DNA of 31,305 nt. Source: a virus. The stretch covers positions 1 to 31,305 of IMG/VR virus record IMGVR_UViG_3300021962_000412; one strand, written 5' to 3'. The notes under the pieces are model-generated. The model did no database searches, was not told the DNA's origin, and saw only the letters and a list, made by a program, of their open reading frames with translations. This document shows, in pieces, positions 16,186 to 23,302 of this stretch (positions are counted from its first letter, which is position 1; every line of letters begins with the position of its first letter). The position numbers were made by a program, and so were the translations under genes.

Positions 16186-16724
16186 AGCAGTAGGATTGCT
16201 TTCTGTTGTACTTCAGTTAATTCATAGCTTGATACGGCTTTCTTGAATGCATCCACTGTCATCTCTCCAGCTGCTACCTTGTCAATCCCTTTCTGGAATC
16301 TATCTGCTGGCATCGTTGGCTTGCTCTTTGCGGCCTCATTGCCATCGTCATCCACTGCCTGCATTGACATGATTGATTGAAGAGAATACCTTCTGAAATA
16401 GGTCACAGCAGATCCGAGCTGCTGAGCATTGTTAGATACCGGAAGATCAATGAATGATTCAATCCTATCTCCAGAGTCAATATCAATGATCTGAGTTACT
16501 ACTTTATTCTCTTGAATAGGTTGAAGGAGGAGAAGTCCATTCTCCAATAGTACAGGCTCTATCACTTCCAGGAGTGCATTGAGGTCTGCATATGATTTCT
16601 TGAAATGGGGATTCGTTGAATTCTTCATCACTTTACCCATTTGATTTTTGGCCTTCCACAGTTTCATGTAGATTCCAACCACAGGAAGATCCTCTTCTTC
16701 TGTCTTTTTTGCTCTCGTTGTCAT
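16182..16724 (-). CDS. ERF-family single-strand annealing protein
   Basis: A 180-residue protein with ERF hallmarks: KNSTNPHFKKSYADLNALL (about 35-53), EPVLLENGLLLLQPI, and SAVTYFRRYSLQSIM followed by AVDDDGNEA (about 105-130). ERF proteins anneal complementary single strands and replace RecA in many phages. The C-terminal tail after about 135 is divergent. It precedes the exonuclease gene with overlap, forming a recombination pair. A TATATTTG box lies 23 bases before the ATG, so the recombination operon may have its own promoter. Confidence 0.9.
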   Translation of the reverse strand: MTTRAKKTEEEDLPVVGIYMKLWKAKNQMGKVMKNSTNPHFKKSYADLNALLEVIEPVLLENGLLLLQPIQENKVVTQIIDIDSGDRIESFIDLPVSNNAQQLGSAVTYFRRYSLQSIMSMQAVDDDGNEAAKSKPTMPADRFQKGIDKVAAGEMTVDAFKKAVSSYELTEVQQKAILLL

Positions 16725-16746
16725 ATAAAAAGGTGTTTAATTTTTA

Positions 16747-16754
16747 CAAATATA
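16747..16754 (-). promoter_or_regulatory. Putative -7 box before the ERF gene
   Basis: The minus strand reads TATATTTG, matching TAnnTTTG, in the 37-bp gap between the VRR-NUC and ERF genes. No clear -33 TTTG is visible, so the call is tentative. Confidence 0.35.
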
Positions 16755-16761
16755 AAAATAA

Positions 16762-17226
16762 TTATTGAATAATATCATACCATTCAAGAAAAGAATCGAA
16801 ATCTTTCGCAATAAAATAAAGACCTCCAGCTCTTTCAATCTTCTCTTGATAGATCTTCTGATCTTCTGACTGTCTATCCTTGCCTATCTTGACCTCAATC
16901 TTCACAGACTTTCCATTGATTGTAGCTGAGATATCAGCAGATCCTTTTGTGCCTGTTGATTTCGTATATTTTCCTTTCCCTATGGTCCTTGTAATACCAT
17001 CAACATCTCTGACTTTCTTTGGACCACGATATACTCCCATCGTATTGATTCTCTCTGCCTGATGTCCTGACATATCCAGGAACTTTACTATGCATTGAGT
17101 GAGTCCATTTGCTGTCTTATCATTCCATTTGCTTTTTGCCAGTGCTGTATATGGCACGCTGGGATATTTCTCCATGAGATAATCTCTCTCAATCTCCTCA
17201 AGGATTGCTTTGCTGATCTTGTTCAT
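16762..17226 (-). CDS. VRR-NUC domain nuclease
   Basis: A 154-residue protein. The C-terminal half holds the VRR-NUC core: GTKGSADISATINGK (about 93-107; Asp of the first motif), then VKIEVKIGKDRQSEDQ (E-x-K motif) and IYQEKIERAGGLYFIAKD. VRR-NUC proteins are PD-(D/E)XK nucleases related to Holliday-junction resolvases and structure-specific nucleases. The N-terminal 70 residues are helical, perhaps DNA-binding. It overlaps the preceding gene and lies in the recombination block, suggesting branch or flap resolution before packaging. Confidence 0.85.
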   Translation of the reverse strand: MNKISKAILEEIERDYLMEKYPSVPYTALAKSKWNDKTANGLTQCIVKFLDMSGHQAERINTMGVYRGPKKVRDVDGITRTIGKGKYTKSTGTKGSADISATINGKSVKIEVKIGKDRQSEDQKIYQEKIERAGGLYFIAKDFDSFLEWYDIIQ

Positions 17227-17482
17227 TGTTTAGCATTAATTTAGTTAACTGTTCCACTGTTGCATTGAAGTCTCTTTCACTCAGGAGCATTGCTGTCTGA
17301 GGCTTGAGAAGGTAGTGAGTTGATATATCATGACCTGTATATGACATGGTATTCTCTTCATTGAATTTGATCAGTGGATCATTGCCCAGATCCATCATCA
17401 GATCATAGGATAGAAGGAACTGCTTCCCTTGTGGATCTGGATGCTTCTCCAGAATCATTTGTAAAATTTGTACTGCTCTCAT
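17198..17482 (-). CDS. Hypothetical early protein
   Basis: A 94-residue acidic protein with no motif I recognise. It has an N-terminal helix (MRAVQILQMILEKHPDPQG) and a C-terminal helix (NATVEQLTKLMLNNEQ). Its start overlaps the stop of the upstream small paralog by four bases and its end overlaps the VRR-NUC start by 29 bases. Tight coupling suggests a helper in replication or recombination, but function is unknown. Confidence 0.65.
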   Translation of the reverse strand: MRAVQILQMILEKHPDPQGKQFLLSYDLMMDLGNDPLIKFNEENTMSYTGHDISTHYLLKPQTAMLLSERDFNATVEQLTKLMLNNEQDQQSNP

Positions 17483-17679
17483 ATTTGTTTTTGTTTATAC
17501 GTTTCGTAATAATAATTTTCAAAACCTTTTTCAGTTGCATACATTTCTGAGCAACCTCCGAAATAGAAGTCTTTAAGTTCTTCCTTCTCCATTGCTTTAG
17601 CTTGGTTGATATCTGAGGAATGTAATATTCCATTATTTGCTAATTGCTCAACCAACCATTCTACTGCTGTCTGTTTCAT
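17479..17679 (-). CDS. Small MKQTAVEWL-type protein, paralog 2
   Basis: A 66-residue protein that begins MKQTAVEWLVEQLANNG and contains QAKAMEKEELKDFYFGG with a C-terminal ENYYYETYKQ. It shares the N-terminus, the AK-MEKE core and the YY-x-E-x-(Y/F)-K end with the protein encoded just upstream in the operon (17682-17885), so the pair arose by tandem duplication. Such proteins are common in Bacteroidetes phages, usually of unknown function. A longer frame on the same strand (17403-17633) is a shadow. Confidence 0.7.
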   Translation of the reverse strand: MKQTAVEWLVEQLANNGILHSSDINQAKAMEKEELKDFYFGGCSEMYATEKGFENYYYETYKQKQI

Positions 17680-17681
17680 AT

Positions 17682-17885
17682 TTATTCTGATTTAAATTTT
17701 TCTTTGTAGTATTGTTCGGCATCTTTCTCTAAATCCCATTCAATAGTCCCATCAAACCAAGCCTCAATTATCTGCTCTTTCTCCATTTCTTTGGATTGTT
17801 CAACGATGTCATCTCTCATCCATCTTGGTAAATCTCCCCAAGTTTTCATCTTCTCTTCTAACCACTCTACTGCTGTCTGTTTCAT
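17682..17885 (-). CDS. Small MKQTAVEWL-type protein, paralog 1
   Basis: A 67-residue protein starting MKQTAVEWLEEKMKTWG, with EQSKEMEKEQIIEAWFDG and the end AEQYYKEKFKSE. It is the tandem paralog of the next gene in transcription order. The conserved N-terminal helix and acidic Lys/Glu middle suggest a small helical adaptor. It follows the primase-helicase gene by 12 bases and is on the same transcript. Function unknown. Confidence 0.7.
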   Translation of the reverse strand: MKQTAVEWLEEKMKTWGDLPRWMRDDIVEQSKEMEKEQIIEAWFDGTIEWDLEKDAEQYYKEKFKSE

Positions 17886-17896
17886 ATTTATATAAT

Positions 17897-20272
17897 TTAA
17901 AAAGGTGCTTCATCTATTGGCTTAAAATCAATGTCATCCTTTGAAGGTGACTGATATGAATATTCAATCCATCTGATATTGTTGGTCTTTCCGGTCAGGA
18001 TCTTATATCCTTTATGCATTCCATAGATCTCCAGGAACTGAGAGAATTTTTTCTTTGACATCCATCTCTTCAGATCTGTATATTCTTCTGTGATCCTATC
18101 AAAGAGATCATTCTTGTATAGTGTTGTATTGACAGGAAGATTTTCATCCTCAGCCCATTCAATGAACTCTGCACAAGTCGAAGCAAAGAGCTGTCTCATT
18201 TCATGATTCACTCCGATCTGAGGGATCAATCCATTCTGCAAATATTTCTGAATGCATCCGACCATATAATTGTCAAACCTTTCAAAGTGCTCCATATCCC
18301 AGTCATCAAAAAGCTGATGACCAAATTCATCAAAAGGAGTCATCTCTCTTCCGTAGTATTCATTGATCACCAGCTCATGTCTCCTCCTCTCATGAGAGTT
18401 GCCCTGTCCTTTTATTGGATAGTTAGTACTGATTACCATCTTGGGAGAATCTTCTACAGTGAGCTTGATTGCATCCTTATTCTTTCTTTCCAATGTCATC
18501 CCCTCAGTGACCAGACTGAACTTAGTCTCAAAGTCAAAGTTTTTCTTAACATCATCGAATACCAGGATCTGAGTCTCTGGAGATACAGTCTGATAAGGAA
18601 AGCTCTTCTTGTCATCAAATGACTTCCCATCTAATATGCTGACCTTCCTGATTTGTTTAATCCCTTGAATGAATAATCCTTTTCCTGTTCCTCCTTCTGG
18701 ATTGTCTCCAATCTTTGGATCATTGAGGATCACAGCTTGATTGTTCATCTTATTCTTATAGTTAGTCATCAAGAATCCTACTGTTGACTCAAATGATTCA
18801 ATATGAGATCCTGCAATATTATTCAAAAATCTCTTATACTCATTCTCCTGGCTCCTGACTTTCTTGAATTCTCTTGGAATGATATGACTCTTCCAAATAT
18901 ATCCACTGATATCAATGTAGTCAATGAGCTCAATCTTATCTTTTGTGATCTTCACAATACCATTCTCATAGGCAATATATGAGATATGTTTTGTATCCTT
19001 GAGAATCATCAGATTGACAGTATCAAGCATCAGCAGGAACTGCTCAGAGAATAGATTCTGATAATTTGCAAAGTAAGACCATACATCATCATCCCCTCTA
19101 TCAAGAAGATAATTCAATACAAAGTCCTTGATCTTTTCCACTGATGTCTCCTGGACCTTATTTGAAGTGATCTGCACCCATGTAGGCTTCTGAGTATTGT
19201 AAGGGAAGTATTTTGCAAATCCATTCCTCTCCAGAAAGAACTTATACTCCTTTGTCAGTACCTTGATCTTGCTTCCATTCTTTGTCTGTTCAATGATCCA
19301 GAAGTCATTCGCATCCTTTGATTCCTTAATCTGATCATATGTATCATCATTGATCTGATAGGTCTGCTTGATATGGTCCTTTCCTTTTGGAAGATCTCTC
19401 TTGATCCTGGTGATCTTCTGATAGTCCTCAAAGAATTTGCTGTTTGCAACTCTTTGCTTGTATGCATTCCTGACCGTTGTTCTTGCTTCTCTTTCAGTGA
19501 AGTCCTGATCTGTCAATACATGATTAATGATATACTCCTCAGCTCTATACTGATTCACTCCATACTCACAGAAGGCACCAGCGAGAGCAAAGATATATTG
19601 ATTCCTTTGTCCTTCAGTGAAGTTGATAGACCAATTGAACTCCATGATTTTCTGAATGATAATATCACTATCACTGATTGGAAGGATGGCCGCTTTCTCC
19701 GATTGACTGAATCCTTCATCTATCAATACAGGATTAAAGACCTCAGCATTTTCATTCACGTAGATATTAGGATCATATGATTCAAAGCATACTCTTGATA
19801 CATCACAATTCGATCTATCAAAATAATCATATTGGAATTCATTTGCAAAGGCTTTGAAGTATTTCTCATGCTCTTCCTTCGTACATTCTGGAATTCTGAT
19901 GACTGCCTTGATCCCATCACCTGATGGAGATATGAATGCTGTAATAACATGAGGATTAGAGCAAAGATCTGAGAAAAAGAATTTCAATGTAGTTCTGCTT
20001 TGAAAATTGTCAAAGTCAATAACGCATAGACCTGAGTGATTGTCAAGTCCATCCTTTGATCTTTCCTTGAATTCTCCAGCAAAGAGAATGCAGGGAAGTT
20101 TTTTCTTCAGTCTTGATCTCTCCTCCTTGTCTTTAGAATCTCTGATCTGTTTAATCAGCTCCTTATTTTTTCCTTCTTTGATTCTCTGGATACATTTCTC
20201 CAGAGTAATGATATGAGGGATCTCTTTGCTCTGAAATAAATCCCTAAAAATTGTTACTTTTTTATCAAGCAT
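17897..20272 (-). CDS. VirE-N type primase fused to SF3 helicase
   Basis: A 791-residue replication protein. Residues about 55-180 form a BT4734/VirE-N archaeo-eukaryotic primase-like domain: CVIDFDNF (83-90; metal-binding D-x-D), SPSGDGIKAVI (115-125) and DRSNCDVSRVCFESYDP (152-168). Residues about 205-275 resemble a primase C-terminal linker domain. A second half is a superfamily 3 helicase: Walker A EGGTGKG (526-532), Walker B ILVFDD (569-574), sensor VISTNYP (613-619) and Arg-rich RR at about 629-631. It would prime and unwind DNA at the phage origin. The iteron region just upstream is the likely origin. Confidence 0.9.
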   Translation of the reverse strand: MLDKKVTIFRDLFQSKEIPHIITLEKCIQRIKEGKNKELIKQIRDSKDKEERSRLKKKLPCILFAGEFKERSKDGLDNHSGLCVIDFDNFQSRTTLKFFFSDLCSNPHVITAFISPSGDGIKAVIRIPECTKEEHEKYFKAFANEFQYDYFDRSNCDVSRVCFESYDPNIYVNENAEVFNPVLIDEGFSQSEKAAILPISDSDIIIQKIMEFNWSINFTEGQRNQYIFALAGAFCEYGVNQYRAEEYIINHVLTDQDFTEREARTTVRNAYKQRVANSKFFEDYQKITRIKRDLPKGKDHIKQTYQINDDTYDQIKESKDANDFWIIEQTKNGSKIKVLTKEYKFFLERNGFAKYFPYNTQKPTWVQITSNKVQETSVEKIKDFVLNYLLDRGDDDVWSYFANYQNLFSEQFLLMLDTVNLMILKDTKHISYIAYENGIVKITKDKIELIDYIDISGYIWKSHIIPREFKKVRSQENEYKRFLNNIAGSHIESFESTVGFLMTNYKNKMNNQAVILNDPKIGDNPEGGTGKGLFIQGIKQIRKVSILDGKSFDDKKSFPYQTVSPETQILVFDDVKKNFDFETKFSLVTEGMTLERKNKDAIKLTVEDSPKMVISTNYPIKGQGNSHERRRHELVINEYYGREMTPFDEFGHQLFDDWDMEHFERFDNYMVGCIQKYLQNGLIPQIGVNHEMRQLFASTCAEFIEWAEDENLPVNTTLYKNDLFDRITEEYTDLKRWMSKKKFSQFLEIYGMHKGYKILTGKTNNIRWIEYSYQSPSKDDIDFKPIDEAPF

Positions 20273-20311
20273 AGCCTATAAAGATAATATTTTTTATTTC
20301 AACTTCTTTAA

Positions 20312-20498
20312 AATGTGTATTTTTTGCTCAATGTGTACCTAATGTGTACCTAAATGTGTACCTAAAAAAACTCAATGTTTTCAAGGGCTTCAGAAGTTTT
20401 GGTACACTTGGACAGATTGAAAGCGATTTTTTGACCACCCCCCTAAAAAAAAAAAAAATTTCTCTAAAGGGAGTAAGGGAAAAGAAAGTGTACCTAAA
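20312..20498. other. Iteron cluster, candidate replication origin/operator
   Basis: This 226-bp intergenic gap (20273-20498) between the winged-helix gene and the primase-helicase carries three copies of ATGTGTACCT at 20331, 20342 and 20354, spaced 11 and 12 bases (about one helical turn). A variant AATGTGTAT lies at 20312, an inverted GGTACACTT at 20401 and a further AAGTGTACCT at 20487. Between them is an A14 run (20446-20459) next to a C6 run. Iterons plus an AT-rich stretch upstream of a primase-helicase suggest an origin; an operator for the neighbouring HTH protein is the alternative. Confidence 0.6.
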
Positions 20499-20759
20499 TC
20501 ACTCATAAATCTGCACCCATTCAGTGATTGAATTCATGAAATCATACTCCTCCAGAATGACGATTCCCTTCTTATTGAATGATACTTCAATCGGACAATC
20601 AAACTCTTCTCTGAGCATTGATACATCCTTCTCAATTGTGCTCCTGGAATATTCACTCATCATGATATAGTTCAATCTTGAATGTAGCTGATTGTATGTG
20701 TGAGGCTTTATCTTGAGCAGATATACTATCACTGACATTCTTCTGAGCTTCTCTCTCAT
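20499..20759 (-). CDS. Winged-helix DNA-binding protein
   Basis: An 86-residue basic protein. The pattern HTYNQLHSRLNYIM ... SEYSRSTIEKDVSMLREEFD, followed by a two-strand wing (CPIEVSFNKKGIVILEE), fits a DeoR/WYL-type winged helix where the recognition helix is SRSTIEKDVSML. The stop codon touches the distal iteron and it overlaps the DnaA-like gene by four bases. It is likely to bind the adjacent iterons to control replication or early transcription; that link is inference. Confidence 0.7.
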   Translation of the reverse strand: MREKLRRMSVIVYLLKIKPHTYNQLHSRLNYIMMSEYSRSTIEKDVSMLREEFDCPIEVSFNKKGIVILEEYDFMNSITEWVQIYE

Positions 20760-21178
20760 ATGGCTTCTCTTAATAGTTCCTTTTTGATCATTCCTGATAT
20801 CTTCATGAATCCTTCATGATCAGTGCTGTGCATCTTTATCTGCAAGGTGATTAGATCTCCTTCAGTATCCAGGACCTTGAGCATAGCTTCATCCTCCTTG
20901 ATATGTTTTATTGAGAATCTATTCACTTGCTCAAATAGCTCAGAGATATAATTCAGATAGATCCAGTCTCTATTCTTGATCCATGTATTGTGCTGCTTGA
21001 TTCCGTATATCACAGATGAATGATTCACCTGGAATACTTCTGCAATCCTTTCAAGAGTCATCTTCTTTCTGTATAGTAGTGAATAGATATAGAATCTCTT
21101 GTATACTTTATCTCTCTTTCTTGATCTTGTCAATAGATCATGCTCAACTGCGAGCTCTATTATTTCGTTGATTGTCAT
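20756..21178 (-). CDS. DnaA domain IV-like DNA-binding protein
   Basis: A 140-residue protein. Residues about 28-62 (YIYSLLYRKKMTLERIAEVF, then VNHSSVIYGIKQH) resemble the C-terminal DnaA box-binding domain: the signature (D/N)H(S/T)(T/S)V(I/L)xxIK is present at about 50-60. The AAA+ ATPase domain of DnaA is absent. Stand-alone domain IV proteins in phages may bind DnaA boxes or host origins to redirect replication. It lies in an operon with the winged-helix protein just upstream of the iteron region, so it may act as an initiator accessory factor. The iterons share TACACA with the DnaA box half-site. Confidence 0.75.
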   Translation of the reverse strand: MTINEIIELAVEHDLLTRSRKRDKVYKRFYIYSLLYRKKMTLERIAEVFQVNHSSVIYGIKQHNTWIKNRDWIYLNYISELFEQVNRFSIKHIKEDEAMLKVLDTEGDLITLQIKMHSTDHEGFMKISGMIKKELLREAI

Positions 21179-21387
21179 ATTTTTTCAATTTGTTTTTTTA
21201 CGTTCCACCAGTGATTATACTTCTGGAGATCTTCAATGCACATCCTCATCATCTCTGATGCAATGGCTCCGGCCATTTGTTTGCTGATAGTTGCGACCAC
21301 TTGCTCCTCTTCATCAGATGCATTCTCCTCATAGAGCATATGATAAAAATGGAAGAATAGATCCTGAGCTTTCTCTTCTGGAGTCAT
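21175..21387 (-). CDS. Conserved small early protein
   Basis: 70 residues from the ATG at 21387 (MTPEEKAQDLFFHFYHML). The frame is open to 21420, but this ATG overlaps the stop of the small gene upstream in an ATGA junction, which fixes the start. The protein is helical and acidic with ASDEEEQVVATISKQMAG and an end rich in Trp/Lys (KYNHWWNVKKQIEKI). This kind of protein is frequent in Bacteroidetes phage early regions; function unknown. Confidence 0.7.
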   Translation of the reverse strand: MTPEEKAQDLFFHFYHMLYEENASDEEEQVVATISKQMAGAIASEMMRMCIEDLQKYNHWWNVKKQIEKI

Positions 21388-21554
21388 ATCAGATCTACGT
21401 TTAAAATTAATGGAGGCCACTTGTCAGCCTTCCTGATTGCTTCCTCTTTGGAGTCTGCATGGATGATCATGTATCCTATCTTCCATCCAAACTGATCTTT
21501 GAATCTGTAAGTTATCTTCCAGCAGGGCTCTCTTCTTTCTCTTTCGCTTGACAT
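21384..21554 (-). CDS. Small basic/aromatic early protein
   Basis: A 56-residue protein not easily found by length alone. It starts MSSERERREPCWKITYRF, continues GWKIGYMIIHADSKEEAI and RKADKWPPLI and stops in an ATGA overlap with the next gene. The alternation of strands and one helix resembles small proteins that remodel a display or translate-coupled early function; I do not recognise a family. The overlapping junction with the next gene supports it being real. Confidence 0.6.
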   Translation of the reverse strand: MSSERERREPCWKITYRFKDQFGWKIGYMIIHADSKEEAIRKADKWPPLILNVDLI

Positions 21555-21631
21555 ATCGCTAAATATAAGTTAAGATTAAAACTCCCTCCCTTGTCATCAT
21601 GGAGGCTCTTTCTGGTCCACCATTTAATCAT
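21512..21631 (-). CDS. Possible 39-residue ORF (uncertain)
   Basis: Starting at ATG 21631, overlapping the stop of the zinc-finger gene, this frame reads MIKWWTRKSLHDDKGGSF and ends in a Lys/Glu tail. It overlaps the next small gene by 43 bases. The 69 bases between the two better genes have no other assignment. A longer version of this frame (to 21769) overlaps the zinc-finger gene and is rejected. Confidence 0.25.
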   Translation of the reverse strand: MIKWWTRKSLHDDKGGSFNLNLYLAICQAKEKEESPAGR

Positions 21632-21794
21632 CTTGGCAATCCCAATCGACTTCAAATTTCTTTCCTGTTCCATTGCATTCATCACATTCATTAGTTCTAT
21701 AACATCCTCCGCAGCACATTGATGCTGGCTGATCACAGTCCTGATACTCCAAGAATCCTGATCCTTCACAAAAATAACAATCTACTTCTCGCAT
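21624..21794 (-). CDS. DnaJ-type zinc-finger small protein
   Basis: A 56-residue protein with nine cysteines. Two CxxCxGxG motifs are visible: CYFCEGSG (6-13) and CDECNGTG (37-44), with C20, C27, C28, C31 between. This is the pattern of the DnaJ cysteine-rich zinc-binding domain. The frame starts at ATG 21794, overlapping the upstream gene's stop by 13 bases. A longer open frame on the same strand (21512-21769) would hide it, but that frame has no such motif. Role could be protein-protein or protein-DNA contact; no J domain is present. Confidence 0.75.
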   Translation of the reverse strand: MREVDCYFCEGSGFLEYQDCDQPASMCCGGCYRTNECDECNGTGKKFEVDWDCQDD

Positions 21795-22036
21795 ATTTGC
21801 ACAATTTGATTCATAATAAAAGAATAGGATCTCTTGATCTGAACAATAGCATCCTCAGCTTGCTTAATTTCGTTGTCGCATTCTTGGCTTTTATGGAATG
21901 ATCCAATCCCTACCCATTGCTCCTTGAATCCTTTGACCATCTCAATATCTTGAATCTTGTCACTCCAAAGCTGGAGGAGATCCTCAGCTGCTTCATGCAG
22001 TTTCTTGATAGTATCTACATCATTCATCATACGCAT
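21782..22036 (-). CDS. Hypothetical helical early protein
   Basis: Up to 84 residues, predicted all-helical (DTIKKLHEAAEDLLQLWSDKI, then KSQECDNEIKQAEDAIVQIK). The first three Met codons lie at 22036, 22030 and 22027, overlapping the stop of the membrane microprotein (22027-22113), so translation is probably coupled. No family recognised. It is the second gene in the early transcript. Confidence 0.65.
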   Translation of the reverse strand: MRMMNDVDTIKKLHEAAEDLLQLWSDKIQDIEMVKGFKEQWVGIGSFHKSQECDNEIKQAEDAIVQIKRSYSFIMNQIVQICEK

Positions 22037-22113
22037 AGCCAGAAGATTACAAAGATTAATACTGCACTCAATCCGATGAGTGATTCAATTACCATTTTTT
22101 CGTCTTTTTTCAT
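22027..22113 (-). CDS. 28-residue single-TM microprotein
   Basis: It starts ATG 22113: a charged head MKKDEKMVIES followed by a single membrane segment LIGLSAVLIFVIFWLCV. The stop TGA at 22027 overlaps the next gene's start. Its position as first gene after the early promoter region and the tight overlap argue that it is translated. The role is unknown; small membrane proteins in this position sometimes modulate host membrane processes. Confidence 0.55.
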   Translation of the reverse strand: MKKDEKMVIESLIGLSAVLIFVIFWLCV

Positions 22114-22207
22114 AGTTAAATGTTTTAATACATTGTCAAAATTACTCTTTATTTTGATATGTGCAAATAATTATACTAAAATAATTAACAATAAAAAGTT
22201 AATAAAC
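22114..22207 (-). promoter_or_regulatory. Early promoter region
   Basis: This AT-rich gap precedes the early operon on the minus strand. It includes TTGTTAATTATTTTAGTATA (about 22171-22190), then ATTATTTGCA, giving a TTG about 17-20 bases before a near match to the -7 box (ATTATTTG against TAnnTTTG). A TATAAT-type hexamer is also present at the same place. It lies just beyond the late terminator, so it should start early transcription independently. Confidence 0.5.
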
Positions 22208-22233
22208 AAAAAAACCCCCCATTTCTGGAGGGC
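22208..22233 (-). terminator. Rho-independent terminator of the late operon
   Basis: On the minus strand a stem CCCTCC-AGAAAT-GGGGGG (one G.U pair) is followed by seven T residues. It separates the last late gene (metallophosphoesterase) from the early promoter region. Confidence 0.75.
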
Positions 22234-22296
22234 TTCCACACCTAACTACGGACAAAAAAGTTTATGAATAGACGTAAATATACTAAAAAAGTTGCT

Positions 22297-23301
22297 TTAT
22301 CTTACCTTACCGTTAATTATTCTTAGATTTTTTACTTCAAAGTCACCATTCTGATGAGTTTCAATCCATGCAAATCCATGATTCCACTTATTATATGGCA
22401 TGTATTCCGGAGATATTCCGCACAAACAACCGACAGACCAGGTAGTGACTACTTCATTCATGAGGTCCTTCTCTGAATGTTCTGATGTCTGATGATGGTG
22501 CCCTATGATTGATGATGCTTTTGCTCTCATATAGAGACCTCTGGCAGCATTCACAGGGCTGAATACACTATGACCGAATTCATGACCATGCAGGATATTG
22601 AGCTTGCCTGCTTTGATCATCTGCTTGTCCTTGATCAGAGTGATTCCTATTTCCCCAAATCTGAGGATACTATCAAGCTCAAAGTCTGCAATCCCTAACA
22701 GCTCAGGAGCCACTGTCTTGAGATAGTTCTCCCATCGGGCCTCATGATTCCCGATCTTGAAATATACAGGGCAGTCAAACTGCTCTCTCAATTGTCTGAG
22801 AAAGTCTCTGGTCATATCCAACTCCCCTGCCAGATCTCTCAATCTTCTATCCTTTATGAATCTTGATGCTTGATACATATCAATAGTATCTCCATTCAAT
22901 ATGATTGCATTTGGCTTCCTCTCATATCCCCATTCAAGGGCTATGCTCAGAGCTTCCTCATCATGATATGGGAGATGGATATCAGTGAGCAATAAGATTC
23001 TGTTTTGCCCTGTGGGAATTATGAAGGGATCAATAGTCTTATAGTCTGATTCTGGAATCTTTTTCCATGCTCTTGCTGCTTCTTTTTCTTCCTGTGTTCT
23101 TTCAGCTATCACATTTGTAGGAGGCTGTGACTTGAGCTCTCCTCTATGGAATCTTATCAGATTTCTTGCATTGTCAAAAGAAGTAAAGTCAAGAGGATGA
23201 CTTTCATGGAGAATCTTTGCGAGTGATTGCGTTGATGCTTTTGGGAATTTCTCAAGGAGATCCTTGATCATTTCCGCTTTGTACGTTTTTTTTCTTGGCA
23301 T
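22297..23301 (-). CDS. Calcineurin-like metallophosphoesterase
   Basis: A 334-residue enzyme with all core motifs: LLTDIHLPYHD (D-x-H), LNGDTIDMY (GDxxD), FKIGNHEARW (GNHE), NILHGHEFGH (GHxxG-like) and SIIGHHHQTS (GHxH). Residues about 1-60 (FPKASTQSLAKILHES, then HPLDFTSFDNARNLIRFHRG) form a helical N-terminal extension typical of this phage subfamily. Such proteins hydrolyse phosphodiesters (nucleic acid or cyclic nucleotides); the substrate here is unknown. It is the last gene of the lysis/late transcript, starting two bases after the lysozyme gene. Confidence 0.9.
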   Translation of the reverse strand: MPRKKTYKAEMIKDLLEKFPKASTQSLAKILHESHPLDFTSFDNARNLIRFHRGELKSQPPTNVIAERTQEEKEAARAWKKIPESDYKTIDPFIIPTGQNRILLLTDIHLPYHDEEALSIALEWGYERKPNAIILNGDTIDMYQASRFIKDRRLRDLAGELDMTRDFLRQLREQFDCPVYFKIGNHEARWENYLKTVAPELLGIADFELDSILRFGEIGITLIKDKQMIKAGKLNILHGHEFGHSVFSPVNAARGLYMRAKASSIIGHHHQTSEHSEKDLMNEVVTTWSVGCLCGISPEYMPYNKWNHGFAWIETHQNGDFEVKNLRIINGKVR

Positions 23302-23302
23302 A

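Noticed and set aside
20281-20498. Classical DnaA boxes in the iteron region
   Set aside because: The iterons share TACACA but no full TTATNCACA is present, so they are not DnaA boxes in the strict sense.
21512-21769. An 85-residue open frame on the minus strand, longer than its neighbours
   Set aside because: It overlaps a frame with two CxxCxGxG motifs and an overlapping start. The zinc-finger frame has clear protein-like structure and the long frame does not. Only a short 3' part of it (21512-21631) could remain.
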